Origin: an uncultured Lachnospiraceae bacterium
GTDB taxonomy: Bacteria > Bacillota > Clostridia > Lachnospirales > Lachnospiraceae
Length of the DNA: 64,000 nucleotides
Direction: 5' to 3'
NCBI GenBank assembly: GCA_910578335.1
Contig: CAJTPU010000016.1
Location: 10,155-74,154 of the forward strand
Positions 26,473 through 35,999 of this stretch are shown piece by piece. The translations under genes and the position numbers were made by a program. Below the pieces are notes generated by a model, which was given only the letters and a program-made list of their open reading frames with translations, searched no databases and was not told the origin of the DNA. How positions within the stretch are numbered: the first letter of the stretch is position 1; each line of letters begins with the position of its first letter.

Positions 26473-28122
26473 ATGGAGAAATTAAAACCGAAATTGTTTT
26501 CCGTTATGAAGACTTACAGCAGAGGGCAGCTTGTGAAGGATATCGTGTCCGGCATTATTGTGGCAATCATTGCCCTGCCGCTGTCCATTGCGCTGGCGCT
26601 TGCTTCCGGTGTGACGCCGGAAAAGGGAATTTATACGGCGATTGTAGCTGGCTTTGTGATTTCTTTTCTGGGTGGAAGCAGGGTACAGATAGCGGGACCT
26701 ACGGCAGCGTTTGCCACCATTGTGGCGGGCATTGTGGCAAAAAACGGTATGGAGGGGCTTGCCGTTGCCACCATTATGGCGGGTATTATCCTGATTATCA
26801 TGGGGCTCTGCAAATTCGGAAGTCTGATTAAGTTTATTCCCTATACCATCACCACAGGCTTTACCGCCGGTATCGCCGTGACGATTTTGATAGGGCAGAT
26901 TAAGGACTTTTTAGGTCTTTCCATTATCACAGAGGAACCTTTGGTGGAGACCATGGACAAGCTTGCCGCCGTGGCTGCCTTTATCGGCACTATCAACTGG
27001 TGGGCGCTTCTCGTGGGCGGCATCTGCCTTGTCATATTGATAGTCTGGCCGTATCTGCCGGGCTTTTTATCTAAAATCCCGGGTTCTCTGGTTGCGGTTC
27101 TGGCAAGCAGCGCCATGGTTGCGCTTATGAAGCTTCCGGTGAATACCATAGGCGATTTGTATACCATTTCCGGCAGCCTGCCGCCTTTTCAAATCCCCAG
27201 TATGGATTTTGCCATGGTGCGGACGCTGCTTCCCGATGCGTTTACCATCGCGATTTTAGCCGGTATCGAATCCTTACTTTCCTGTGTGGTTGCGGATGGT
27301 ATGATTGGCAGCAGACACCGCTCCAACATGGAGCTTGTGGCACAGGGTACGGGCAATATTGCCTCGGCGCTGTTTGGCGGAATCCCCGCCACGGGTGCCA
27401 TTGCGAGAACGGCGGCGAATATCAAAAACGGCGGACGGACGCCCATCGCAGGCATGGTACATTCTGTGGTACTCTTGCTCGTTTTAGTGGTGCTTATGCC
27501 CTATGCGGCGCTGATTCCCATGCCGGCTATCGCAGCGATTCTTTTTATGGTGGCGTACAATATGTCCGGATGGCGTGAGGTTGTGGATTTGTGCAAAACG
27601 GCGCCAAAGAGCGATATTATCGTGCTGCTCCTTACCTTCTGCCTCACAGTCGTATTCGACCTTGTGGTGGCGATTGAGGTGGGTATGGTGCTTGCTGCAG
27701 TCCTCTTCATGAAGCGTATGAGTGACGTGACGGAGGTGGAAGGCTGGAAATATGCGGAAGGCGCGCAGACAGGCGGTGATTTGATGGCGGTGCCGAAGAA
27801 TACGCTTGTGTATGAAATCAGCGGTCCCATGTTTTTTGGCGCGGCGGACAAGCTGTTAAAAATCGGTGTAAAAGAGGGCACTAACTGCCTGATTCTGCGT
27901 ATGCGGAGCGTGAATGCCATCGATTCCACTGCAATGCGCAATTTTGAAAAGCTTCTTTCGCTGTGCCAGAAGAAAAACGTAACGTTGATTTTTTCCCATG
28001 TGGCGGAACAGCCCATGTCCATTATGCACAAAGCAGGTTTTGACAAAAAGGTAGGGCTTCAAAATTTCTGCGCCCACATTGACGACGCCATGGAGCGCGC
28101 CAGAGCGATACAAGGCGAATAA
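26473..28122 (+). CDS. SulP-family anion permease with STAS domain
   Basis: A 549-residue SLC26/SulP transporter. The N-terminal part has 10-12 hydrophobic helices, with the SulP-typical LPLSIALALASGVTPEKGIYT and GPTAAF motifs near 30-85. A STAS domain lies at the C-terminus (about 430-540). SulP proteins carry sulfate, bicarbonate or dicarboxylates; the substrate cannot be chosen from sequence. AGGAGG precedes the ATG and only nine bases separate it from miaB, so it is in the same transcript. Confidence 0.93.
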   Translation: MEKLKPKLFSVMKTYSRGQLVKDIVSGIIVAIIALPLSIALALASGVTPEKGIYTAIVAGFVISFLGGSRVQIAGPTAAFATIVAGIVAKNGMEGLAVATIMAGIILIIMGLCKFGSLIKFIPYTITTGFTAGIAVTILIGQIKDFLGLSIITEEPLVETMDKLAAVAAFIGTINWWALLVGGICLVILIVWPYLPGFLSKIPGSLVAVLASSAMVALMKLPVNTIGDLYTISGSLPPFQIPSMDFAMVRTLLPDAFTIAILAGIESLLSCVVADGMIGSRHRSNMELVAQGTGNIASALFGGIPATGAIARTAANIKNGGRTPIAGMVHSVVLLLVLVVLMPYAALIPMPAIAAILFMVAYNMSGWREVVDLCKTAPKSDIIVLLLTFCLTVVFDLVVAIEVGMVLAAVLFMKRMSDVTEVEGWKYAEGAQTGGDLMAVPKNTLVYEISGPMFFGAADKLLKIGVKEGTNCLILRMRSVNAIDSTAMRNFEKLLSLCQKKNVTLIFSHVAEQPMSIMHKAGFDKKVGLQNFCAHIDDAMERARAIQGE

Positions 28123-28200
28123 ATACAAGAACAGGATTGCAGGAGCTTATATTTGAAATACGACAAGAAGAGCCGCCCTGCGGCTTCAAGGAGAAAAGAA

Positions 28201-30852
28201 GTGGCTGAATTTACTCCCATGATGCAAAAGTATCTGGAGACCAAAGCGGAATACAAGGACTGTATTCTTTTTTACCGGCTGGGTGATTTCTATGAAATGT
28301 TTTTTGAAGACGCACTGACCGCGTCAAAGGAACTGGAAATCACCCTGACGGGAAAGGACTGCGGGCAGGAAGAGCGCGCCCCCATGTGCGGGGTTCCCTA
28401 CCATGCGGTAGAAGGGTATTTGAACAAATTAGTGAGCAAGGGCTACAAGGTTGCCATCTGTGAACAGGTGGAGGACCCGAAGCTTGCCAAAGGGCTGGTA
28501 AAGCGCGAGGTGGTCCGCGTAGTGACGCCCGGGACCAACACGGATGTACAGGCGCTGGAGGAATCGAAAAACAGTTATTTGATGTGCGTTACCTATATGC
28601 AGGCAAAAATCGGAATTTCGCTGGCGGATGTTACCACGGGCGACTTTTTTCTGACGGAGGTGGACGATTTAAAGAAGCTTTCGGATGAAATTATCAAGTA
28701 TCAGCCCAAGGAGATTATTGCCAACGACGCTTTTCTGGTAAGCGGCATGGATATGGAGGACTTAAGAGGCAGGCTCGGTATTACGGTATATGCGCTGGAG
28801 CCGCATTTTTTTGATGATGATGCGGCGAAAAAATGTCTGATGAAGCATTTTCATGTCAATACGCTGGCGGGGCTTGGCATTGCGGATTTTCCTACCGGAT
28901 TCATTGCGGCCGGGGCGCTTCTTTTATATTTGTATGATACACAGAAAACTTCTTTAAGCCATATCAGCCATATTTATCCGTATATCACCAGCAAATATAT
29001 GCTGCTTGACAGCTCTACCAGACGGAATCTGGAACTGTCGGAAACCTTGCGGGAAAAGCAGAAGCGGGGTTCTCTTTTGTGGGTGCTTGATAAGACGAAA
29101 ACCGCTATGGGTGGGCGCACTCTGCGGAGTTATATCGAACAGCCCCTGATAGAAAAGGAAGATATTGAGAAACGTCTTGATGCGGTGGAGGAGTTGTCAA
29201 AGGATTCTGTTTCCCGCGATGAAATCAGGGAATACTTAAATCCGGTTTACGACTTGGAAAGGCTGCTCGGGCGCATCAGCTATAAAACGGCAAATCCAAG
29301 AGATTTGATTGCGTTTCGCAATTCTTTGCAGATGCTGCCCCATATTAAGGCTGTGATGAAGGGGTTTGCAAAGCAACTGCTCACAGACATCAGAGAGGAG
29401 ATAGATTCCTTAGAGGATATCTGCAGCTTGATTGCGGCGGCTGTGGAGGAGGAACCGCCTGTTACCATCAGGGAGGGCGGTATCATAAGGGATGGCTTTG
29501 ACGAAGATATCGATATGCTCAGAAGCGCCAAGCGGGACGGAAAAAAATGGCTTGCCGAGTTAGAAAACGAGGACAGGGAGCGGACGGGCATCAAGAATCT
29601 GAAAATCAAATACAATAAAGTATTCGGGTACTATTTTGAAGTGACAAATTCCTACAAGAATCTGGTGCCGGAGGATTATGTCAGAAAGCAGACGCTTGCC
29701 AATGCAGAGCGCTATACGACTCCCCGCTTAAAGGAGCTGGAGGACACGGTGCTGAACGCGGAGGACAAGCTCTGCACATTGGAATATGAGCTTTTTTGCA
29801 AAATCAGGGATGCCATTTCGGCAGAGATGGAGCGGATACAAAAGACGGCAAAGGCAGTGGCAAGGCTTGACGTATTTGCCTCTCTTTCTCTTGTGTCGGA
29901 GCGAAACGGGTATGTGCGCCCCAAGCTCAACGAAAAAGGCGTTATCGATATCAGGGACGGCAGGCATCCGGTAGTGGAAAAAATGATAGAACACGATATG
30001 TTTATCGCAAACGATACCTATCTGGACAATAACAACCGCCTGATTGCGGTGATTACCGGCCCGAATATGGCGGGGAAATCCACTTATATGAGACAGGCTG
30101 CGCTGATTGTGCTGATGGCGCAGACAGGCTGCTTTGTGCCTGCAAAAAGCGCCAACATCGGCATTGTGGACCGGATTTTTACGAGGGTGGGGGCTTCTGA
30201 CGATTTGGCGAGCGGGCAGTCTACCTTTATGGTAGAAATGAATGAAGTGGCAAATATCCTGCGAAATGCAACTGCAAAAAGTCTTTTGATTCTGGACGAA
30301 ATCGGAAGAGGAACTTCCACCTTCGACGGGCTTTCTATTGCATGGGCGGTAATCGAACATATCAGTAACCGAAAGCTTTTGGGCGCAAAAACACTTTTTG
30401 CCACCCACTACCATGAACTGACGGAGCTGGAGGGCAAGATAAACAATGTCAACAATTATTGTATCGCGGTAAAAGAGCAGGGGGACGATATCGTATTTCT
30501 GCGAAAGATTATAAAAGGCGGCGCTGACAAGAGCTACGGCATTCAGGTGGCAAAGCTTGCCGGCGTCCCCGATGTTGTCATCGGGCGTGCAAAGGAAATT
30601 GTGGAACAGCTCTCGGACAATGACATTACGGAAAAGGTGCAGAGTATTGCCATTGATAACCGGAGCGACGGCAGAATCAAAAAAGCAGAGCATTTTGATG
30701 AGGTTGACATGGCGCAGATATCGCTTTTTGATACCGTAAAGGACGAGGATGTGCTGAAGGAATTAAAGGAAGCGGATATCAGCAATATGACGCCGTTAGA
30801 TGCATTAAATACGCTTTACAGGCTGCAAAGCAAGCTGAACAACCGCTGGTAA
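28201..30852 (+). CDS. mutS: DNA mismatch repair protein MutS
   Basis: An 883-residue mismatch-recognition ATPase. The N-terminal mismatch-binding domain has the Phe-x-Glu motif in FYEMF (near residue 34), followed by the connector, lever and clamp domains, and the ATPase with GPNMAGKSTYMRQ (about 620-632) and LLILDEIGRGTST. Length is normal. The GTG at 28201 is chosen because AAGGAG is seven bases upstream and it gives the usual clostridial N-terminus. An in-frame TTG at 28153 also has a GGAG site and would add 16 residues. MutL follows 19 bases downstream. Confidence 0.96.
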   Translation: MAEFTPMMQKYLETKAEYKDCILFYRLGDFYEMFFEDALTASKELEITLTGKDCGQEERAPMCGVPYHAVEGYLNKLVSKGYKVAICEQVEDPKLAKGLVKREVVRVVTPGTNTDVQALEESKNSYLMCVTYMQAKIGISLADVTTGDFFLTEVDDLKKLSDEIIKYQPKEIIANDAFLVSGMDMEDLRGRLGITVYALEPHFFDDDAAKKCLMKHFHVNTLAGLGIADFPTGFIAAGALLLYLYDTQKTSLSHISHIYPYITSKYMLLDSSTRRNLELSETLREKQKRGSLLWVLDKTKTAMGGRTLRSYIEQPLIEKEDIEKRLDAVEELSKDSVSRDEIREYLNPVYDLERLLGRISYKTANPRDLIAFRNSLQMLPHIKAVMKGFAKQLLTDIREEIDSLEDICSLIAAAVEEEPPVTIREGGIIRDGFDEDIDMLRSAKRDGKKWLAELENEDRERTGIKNLKIKYNKVFGYYFEVTNSYKNLVPEDYVRKQTLANAERYTTPRLKELEDTVLNAEDKLCTLEYELFCKIRDAISAEMERIQKTAKAVARLDVFASLSLVSERNGYVRPKLNEKGVIDIRDGRHPVVEKMIEHDMFIANDTYLDNNNRLIAVITGPNMAGKSTYMRQAALIVLMAQTGCFVPAKSANIGIVDRIFTRVGASDDLASGQSTFMVEMNEVANILRNATAKSLLILDEIGRGTSTFDGLSIAWAVIEHISNRKLLGAKTLFATHYHELTELEGKINNVNNYCIAVKEQGDDIVFLRKIIKGGADKSYGIQVAKLAGVPDVVIGRAKEIVEQLSDNDITEKVQSIAIDNRSDGRIKKAEHFDEVDMAQISLFDTVKDEDVLKELKEADISNMTPLDALNTLYRLQSKLNNRW

Positions 30853-30871
30853 GCGCAAGGAGAAGGAAAAC

Positions 30872-32761
30872 ATGGCGAAGATACAGGTGTTGGATGCAGG
30901 GACAATTGATAAGATTGCTGCCGGGGAGGTAGTGGAGCGCCCTTCCAGCGTAGTCAAAGAACTGGTGGAAAATGCCATTGATGCAGGCGCGACCGCAATT
31001 ACGGTAGAAATCAAGGACGGCGGTATCTCTTTTATCCGCATCACGGACAATGGAAGCGGCATTGAAGCGTCACAGGTGCGCCTCGCCTTTCTGCGCCATG
31101 CGACAAGCAAGATTGCCACCGCAGAGGATTTGCACAGCGTGAAGAGTCTGGGGTTTCGCGGCGAGGCATTGTCCAGTATTGCGGCAGTTTCGAAGGTGGA
31201 GCTGATAACAAAGACAAGGGATTCGCTTACGGGCATTCATTATGCCTGTGAGGGTGCTGAGGAAAAAGAATTTTCAGAGGTGGGTGCGCCGGACGGTACT
31301 ACCATTATGATACGCAGCCTGTTTTTTAATACGCCTGTCCGCAGAAAGTTTTTGAAACAGCCACAGACAGAGGGCGGATACGTCATAGACTTGATGGAGC
31401 ATATGGCGCTCTCAAAGCCGGATGTGGCATTTAAGCTTACCGTCAATAACCAGCTTAAGTTCCATACTTCCGGCAACGGCAATTTAAAGGAAGTTATCTA
31501 CCGCATTTACGGCAGGGAGACGGCGGCAAATATGGTGGAAATACAGGCGTCCGGTCAAGGGCTTGCCGTTTCAGGATACCTCGGGAAACCGGTATTAAAC
31601 CGTTCCAACCGCAGCTTTGAAAATTATTTTTTAAATGGCAGGTACATCAAAAGCAATGTGATGGCAAAGGCAATCGAGGAGGGTTTTTCCCAGTATTTGA
31701 TGCAGCACAAATTTCCCTTTGTGGTGCTGCATTTTGCCATTGATACGGCGCTTGTGGATGTGAACGTACATCCCACCAAAATGGATGTACGCTTTACGGA
31801 CGGCAGCCGGATTTATGAATTTATTGTAAAGGCTGTTGCAGAAGCCTTGAAAGAACGGGAGATGATTCCGGAAGCTGTATTGGACAGGCTTGCAGACAAA
31901 GAGGACGGACAAGAAAAAATTTCTGTTCCGGAGCCTTTTGAGAAGAAAAGAGCGGAGCAGTTTCGGGTTTTGGAAGAGATGAAATATGAGGCAGACAAGC
32001 CTAAAATGCAGGACTTCATGCAAAATCCCGTGTGGGAGCAAATGTCTGGGCAATTATCTGCGGGAAAAATGCAGGAAAATGAAGGGATTCCTGCAGATGA
32101 GGGTACAAAAAAAGACGAGAATCCGATACAAAACCCCATGCAGATGAATCTGTTTGAAGAAAGGCTTCTAACACAGGAAAACCGCAGGGAGTATCGGATA
32201 CTTGGACAGATTTTTGACACCTACTGGCTGCTTGCCTTTCAGGATAAGCTTCTTATCATCGACCAGCACGCAGCACATGAAAAGGTGAAATATGAACGGC
32301 TTATGCGGCAGTTTGGCGAAAAAGAAATAACATCGCAGTGTTTAAATCCGCCCATTGTGGTAACGCTCTCGGCAAGAGAGGAACAGACTTTTTTAGAATA
32401 CAGCACTGTTTTTGCAAGTCTTGGATTTGAAATTGAAGAGTTTGGCGGAAGCGAATATGCAATCCGCAGCGTTCCCTCCGATTTGTATGGCTGTCGGGAA
32501 AAGGAGCTTTTTTTGGAGGTGCTGGATGCGCTTTTAGACGGCCCCTCATACAAGCAATTGACGGTGGTAGAGGAAAAGCTTGCTTCCATGGCATGTAAGG
32601 CGGCAGTAAAAGGCAACCATTCTTTCAGCGAGACGGAAATGGAAGCGCTGATTGACGAGCTTTTAACGCTGGATAATCCGTATAACTGTCCCCACGGACG
32701 CCCTACCATTATTTCCATGAGTAAATATGAATTGGAAAAGAAATTTAAGAGGATTATATAA
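30872..32761 (+). CDS. mutL: DNA mismatch repair endonuclease MutL
   Basis: A 629-residue GHKL ATPase with the N-terminal ATPase motifs ELVENAIDAGA, ITDNGSGI and RGEALSSIA, a long Glu/Gln-rich linker (about 330-440), and a C-terminal dimerisation domain. The C-terminal DQHAAHEKVKYE fits the DQHAxxExxxxE metal-binding endonuclease motif, so this MutL nicks DNA itself, as in organisms without MutH. AAGGAG precedes the ATG. Its stop overlaps the miaA ATG by one base. Confidence 0.96.
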   Translation: MAKIQVLDAGTIDKIAAGEVVERPSSVVKELVENAIDAGATAITVEIKDGGISFIRITDNGSGIEASQVRLAFLRHATSKIATAEDLHSVKSLGFRGEALSSIAAVSKVELITKTRDSLTGIHYACEGAEEKEFSEVGAPDGTTIMIRSLFFNTPVRRKFLKQPQTEGGYVIDLMEHMALSKPDVAFKLTVNNQLKFHTSGNGNLKEVIYRIYGRETAANMVEIQASGQGLAVSGYLGKPVLNRSNRSFENYFLNGRYIKSNVMAKAIEEGFSQYLMQHKFPFVVLHFAIDTALVDVNVHPTKMDVRFTDGSRIYEFIVKAVAEALKEREMIPEAVLDRLADKEDGQEKISVPEPFEKKRAEQFRVLEEMKYEADKPKMQDFMQNPVWEQMSGQLSAGKMQENEGIPADEGTKKDENPIQNPMQMNLFEERLLTQENRREYRILGQIFDTYWLLAFQDKLLIIDQHAAHEKVKYERLMRQFGEKEITSQCLNPPIVVTLSAREEQTFLEYSTVFASLGFEIEEFGGSEYAIRSVPSDLYGCREKELFLEVLDALLDGPSYKQLTVVEEKLASMACKAAVKGNHSFSETEMEALIDELLTLDNPYNCPHGRPTIISMSKYELEKKFKRII

Positions 32762-33726
32762 TGGAGCAGAAAAAACCACTTATTGTCCTGACGGGTCCTA
32801 CCGCCGCGGGCAAGACAGGGCTCTCTATCCGGCTTGCAAAGGCAGTTGGCGGGGAAATTATTTCAGCCGATTCCATGCAGGTGTATAAGCACATGGATAT
32901 TGGTTCTGCAAAAATAAAAAAAGAGGAAATGGGTGGTGTCGCACATCATCTGATTGATATCTTAGAACCTTCTGAACCTTTTAACGTCGTTATTTTCCAA
33001 AGGCTTTGCAGGCAGGCAATGGAACAGATATATGCAAACGGCAGGATTCCTATTCTGACAGGCGGTACGGGCTTCTACATACAGGCGGTATTGTATGATG
33101 TCGATTTTACGGAAAATGAGGAGGATACCGCGTACAGGGATATGCTGGAAGCACTTGCTAAAAAGGAGGGGCCGCAGTACCTTCACGACATGCTGCAAAA
33201 AGCGGACAAAAAGGCTGCCGATGCCATTCATCCCAACAATATAAAGCGGGTTATCAGGGCTCTTGAATTTTACAAGCAGACCGGCATGCACATTTCAGCG
33301 CATAACGAGACGGAACGCCAAAAAGAAAGCGCGTATGCTTCCGCTTATTTTGTGCTGCATGATGACAGGCAGAAGCTTTATGAGCGGATAGAAAAAAGAG
33401 TGGACGATATGCTTGCCAAAGGACTGGTGCAGGAGGTGGCGCAGTTAAAGGCAATGGGCTGTACAAAGGATATGGTTTCCATGCAGGGGCTCGGCTACAA
33501 GGAAATCCTCAGTTTCCTTTATGGGGAATGCAGTCTGGAGGAAGCCGTATACCGGATAAAGCGGGACACCAGGCATTTTGCCAAGCGGCAGCTCACATGG
33601 TTTAAGCGGGAAAAAAATGTAATCTGGGTGAATAAGCAGGATTTTGATTATGACGACGAGGCTATATTAACATTTATGGAGCAGAAAATAAAAGAAACAA
33701 CGGGAATCGGGGGCGTAGCAACATGA
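32761..33726 (+). CDS. miaA: tRNA dimethylallyltransferase
   Basis: A 321-residue enzyme that transfers dimethylallyl to N6 of A37 in tRNAs. The P-loop GPTAAGKTGLS is at 12-22, followed by DSMQVYKHMDIGSAK, GGTGFYIQA and the late FAKRQLTWFKRE. The product is the substrate of the MiaB encoded upstream. Its start overlaps mutL (TAATG). The next gene starts with an ATGA overlap, so mutS-mutL-miaA-GNAT is one transcription unit. Confidence 0.96.
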   Translation: MEQKKPLIVLTGPTAAGKTGLSIRLAKAVGGEIISADSMQVYKHMDIGSAKIKKEEMGGVAHHLIDILEPSEPFNVVIFQRLCRQAMEQIYANGRIPILTGGTGFYIQAVLYDVDFTENEEDTAYRDMLEALAKKEGPQYLHDMLQKADKKAADAIHPNNIKRVIRALEFYKQTGMHISAHNETERQKESAYASAYFVLHDDRQKLYERIEKRVDDMLAKGLVQEVAQLKAMGCTKDMVSMQGLGYKEILSFLYGECSLEEAVYRIKRDTRHFAKRQLTWFKREKNVIWVNKQDFDYDDEAILTFMEQKIKETTGIGGVAT

Positions 33727-34247
33727 TTTACGAGAATCAAAACAAAATCCTGATACGGGACTTACAACAAAAGGATGCACGGGCGATTACGGACGAAGAA
33801 ATTGCGCAGGGCTGGGATGCGGACATAGAAAAATATAACATGCGGCTTACACATCAGGCAGAAGGAAAGTCCATATCCTTAGCGGCAGAATATAACGGCA
33901 GCATTGCAGGGTATATAAACGTCTATCCTGCTTCCGAATGGGGCGCTTTTGCCAATCAGGGGTATGCCGAAATTGTCGATTTCGGAGTGCTGGAAAAATA
34001 CCGCAGCCGCGGTATCGGCAGCCGGTTAATGGATGTGGCGGAACAGATTGCCTTTACCTATTCCGACGTAGTTTATCTTGGAGTGGGCTTACACAGCGGA
34101 TACGGGAGCGCGCAGAGAATGTACGTAAAGCGAGGCTACATTCCCGACGGCAGCGGCGTGTGGTACAAAGATAAAATCTGCGAGCCGTATGCCGGCTGCT
34201 TTAACGATGACGAATTGGTCTTATACCTGTACAAAAGGAAAAAGTAA
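33723..34247 (+). CDS. GNAT-family N-acetyltransferase
   Basis: A 174-residue GNAT acetyltransferase. Motif A reads EKYRSRGIGSRLMDVAEQIA (about 91-110), with the acetyl-CoA loop RSRGIG. Beta-strand 4 is EIVDFGVL and the C-terminal motif B region is AQRMYVKRGY. The substrate is unknown. It overlaps miaA by four bases. In Bacillus the miaA to ynbB spacing holds hfq; here an acetyltransferase takes that place. Confidence 0.9.
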   Translation: MIYENQNKILIRDLQQKDARAITDEEIAQGWDADIEKYNMRLTHQAEGKSISLAAEYNGSIAGYINVYPASEWGAFANQGYAEIVDFGVLEKYRSRGIGSRLMDVAEQIAFTYSDVVYLGVGLHSGYGSAQRMYVKRGYIPDGSGVWYKDKICEPYAGCFNDDELVLYLYKRKK

Positions 34248-34282
34248 ACTTGTGGGAATATCACACAAGTGAAAGGAGTATC

Positions 34283-35596
34283 ATGAACGAGGAAAAAGAT
34301 TCTGTCTGCAATATAAAAAACATATATCTGGAAAGAGGCATTTCAGAGGAAGTCTACGCATTCGGTGAGCAGATTCTCGCAGGTCTTGCCGCGCGCTTTC
34401 AGGCAATAGATGAAAATGCCGAATACAACCAGCTCAAGGTGCTGAAGGCGCTGCAGGACAATCAGGTCAGCGAGGCGTGCCTTTTGGGCACCACAGGCTA
34501 CGGCTATAACGATTTGGGAAGGGATACCTTAGAGCGGGTTTACGCTTCTGTATTTCACACGGAGGATGCGCTGGTACGCCCGCAGATTACCTGCGGCACT
34601 CACGCGCTGGCGCTGGCGCTTATGAGCAATCTGCGTCCGGGAGACGAATTGCTCTCTCCTGTGGGAAAGCCCTATGATACGCTGGAGGAGGTTATCGGCA
34701 TCAGACCTTCTAAAGGTTCTTTGCAGGAGTATGGCATAAGCTACAGGCAGGTGGAGCTTATGGAGGACGGCGGTTTTGATTACGAAGGGATTCGTGCTGC
34801 CGTCAATGAAAAGACAAGGCTTGTAACCATACAGCGCTCAAAAGGCTATCAGACAAGACCGACCCTGTCAGTCAAAAAAATCGGGGAGCTGATTGCGTTT
34901 GTGAAGTCTTTAAAGCCGGACGTCATCTGTATGGTGGATAACTGTTACGGCGAGTTTGTGGAGAGGCTGGAGCCTTCGGACGTGGGAGCGGATATGGTAG
35001 TTGGCTCGCTTATCAAAAATCCGGGTGGCGGGCTTGCGCCAATCGGCGGCTATATTGCCGGCAGAAAGGAATGCGTGGAAAATGCGGCATACCGGCTGAC
35101 TTCTCCGGGGCTTGGCAGGGAGGTAGGAGCCTCCCTTGGCATTTTAAACGCTTTTTATCAAGGGCTGTTTCTGGCGCCAGTCGTGACGGCGGGTGCTTTA
35201 AAGGGAGCTGTCTTTGCGGCAAATATCTATGAAAAGCTGGGCTTTCGGGTAGTGCCTGACGGGAAAGAAAGCCGGCATGATATTATACAGGCGGTGGAAC
35301 TCGGTTCTCCTGAGGGCGTTATTGCCTTTTGCGAGGGTATACAGGCTGCCGCACCCATTGACAGTCATGTGACGCCGGAGCCGTGGGACATGCCGGGATA
35401 TGATTCCAAGGTGATTATGGCGGCGGGAGCCTTTGTCTCAGGCTCTTCCATTGAGCTTTCCGCGGACGGTCCGATAAAGCCTCCCTATGCCGTATATTTT
35501 CAGGGCGGACTGACTTGGCAGCATGCCAAATTCGGTATTTTAAAATCCTTGCAGCGCCTTGCGGACAAGGGAATTGTGTCGAAATTTTTTCCATAA
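34283..35596 (+). CDS. Methionine gamma-lyase-family PLP protein (YnbB/aluminium-resistance type)
   Basis: A 437-residue fold-type I PLP enzyme of the family often named aluminium resistance or YnbB. The PLP lysine is in GSLIKNPGGGLAP (about 245-257), preceded by the cofactor Asp in CMVDNCYGEF. Cys-Gly-Thr-His at ITCGTHALALAL belongs to the cofactor phosphate site. The real substrate is not established. The ATG at 34283 has AAAGGAG five bases upstream. Its position after miaA is conserved in Firmicutes. Confidence 0.9.
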   Translation: MNEEKDSVCNIKNIYLERGISEEVYAFGEQILAGLAARFQAIDENAEYNQLKVLKALQDNQVSEACLLGTTGYGYNDLGRDTLERVYASVFHTEDALVRPQITCGTHALALALMSNLRPGDELLSPVGKPYDTLEEVIGIRPSKGSLQEYGISYRQVELMEDGGFDYEGIRAAVNEKTRLVTIQRSKGYQTRPTLSVKKIGELIAFVKSLKPDVICMVDNCYGEFVERLEPSDVGADMVVGSLIKNPGGGLAPIGGYIAGRKECVENAAYRLTSPGLGREVGASLGILNAFYQGLFLAPVVTAGALKGAVFAANIYEKLGFRVVPDGKESRHDIIQAVELGSPEGVIAFCEGIQAAAPIDSHVTPEPWDMPGYDSKVIMAAGAFVSGSSIELSADGPIKPPYAVYFQGGLTWQHAKFGILKSLQRLADKGIVSKFFP

Positions 35597-35602
35597 ATTT
35601 TA

Positions 35603-35631
35603 TATACAGAAGCGGTGAATTGTGATAGAAT
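35603..35631 (+). promoter_or_regulatory. Candidate promoter for the DUF4321-radC-mre region
   Basis: TATACA (35603-35608) and TAGAAT (35626-35631) are 17 bases apart, and a TG one base before the -10 makes it an extended -10 type. Confidence 0.45.
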
Positions 35632-35688
35632 AAATTCCATATGTGAATATTATGTATCTTTACAAAAGAGAGAAGCGAGGGCAGGGTT

Positions 35689-35928
35689 TTGAAAAAGTGG
35701 AACTGGACGTTGGTACTGTTAGTGCTAATCGGATTTGTGATAGGCCGTTTTATAGGCACATACTTTGAAGGTACATGGCTAAACTATGGACAGGCTTTCG
35801 GTCTGAGCGAGCCAGTTGTACTGGATTTGGGGTTCATTCTGCTGACCTTCGGCTTAAAAATCCAGATTAACATTGCAAGTGTTATCGGGGTTATCCTTTC
35901 GCTTGTTGTGTACCGCTTTATCCGGTAA
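35689..35928 (+). CDS. DUF4321 small membrane protein
   Basis: A 79-residue protein with two hydrophobic segments (about 5-25 and 55-76), matching the small DUF4321 proteins found upstream of radC and mreB in Clostridia. It starts with TTG (35689), with a GAGGG-like site upstream. No function is known; the conserved position suggests a link to the cell-shape operon. Confidence 0.75.
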   Translation: MKKWNWTLVLLVLIGFVIGRFIGTYFEGTWLNYGQAFGLSEPVVLDLGFILLTFGLKIQINIASVIGVILSLVVYRFIR

Positions 35929-35957
35929 TATTCACAGATACTACAAAAGAGGAGTTC

Positions 35958-35999
35958 ATGCGTAAAAGAAGGCTTTTGTGCAGGAAGGAATACGTATGA
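35958..35999 (+). CDS. Possible 13-residue leader peptide before radC
   Basis: An AGAGGAG site three bases before ATG 35958 opens a 13-codon frame rich in Arg and Lys (MRKRRLLCRKEYV) that stops at TGA 35997-35999. The stop overlaps the radC ATG (ATGA). This fits translational coupling or a leader peptide, but such a short frame can also occur by chance. Confidence 0.35.
   Translation: MRKRRLLCRKEYV

Noticed and set aside
28153..28200. TTG start of mutS at 28153
   Set aside because: The GTG at 28201 has a better-supported N-terminus; both have ribosome sites, so the upstream start stays as an alternative.
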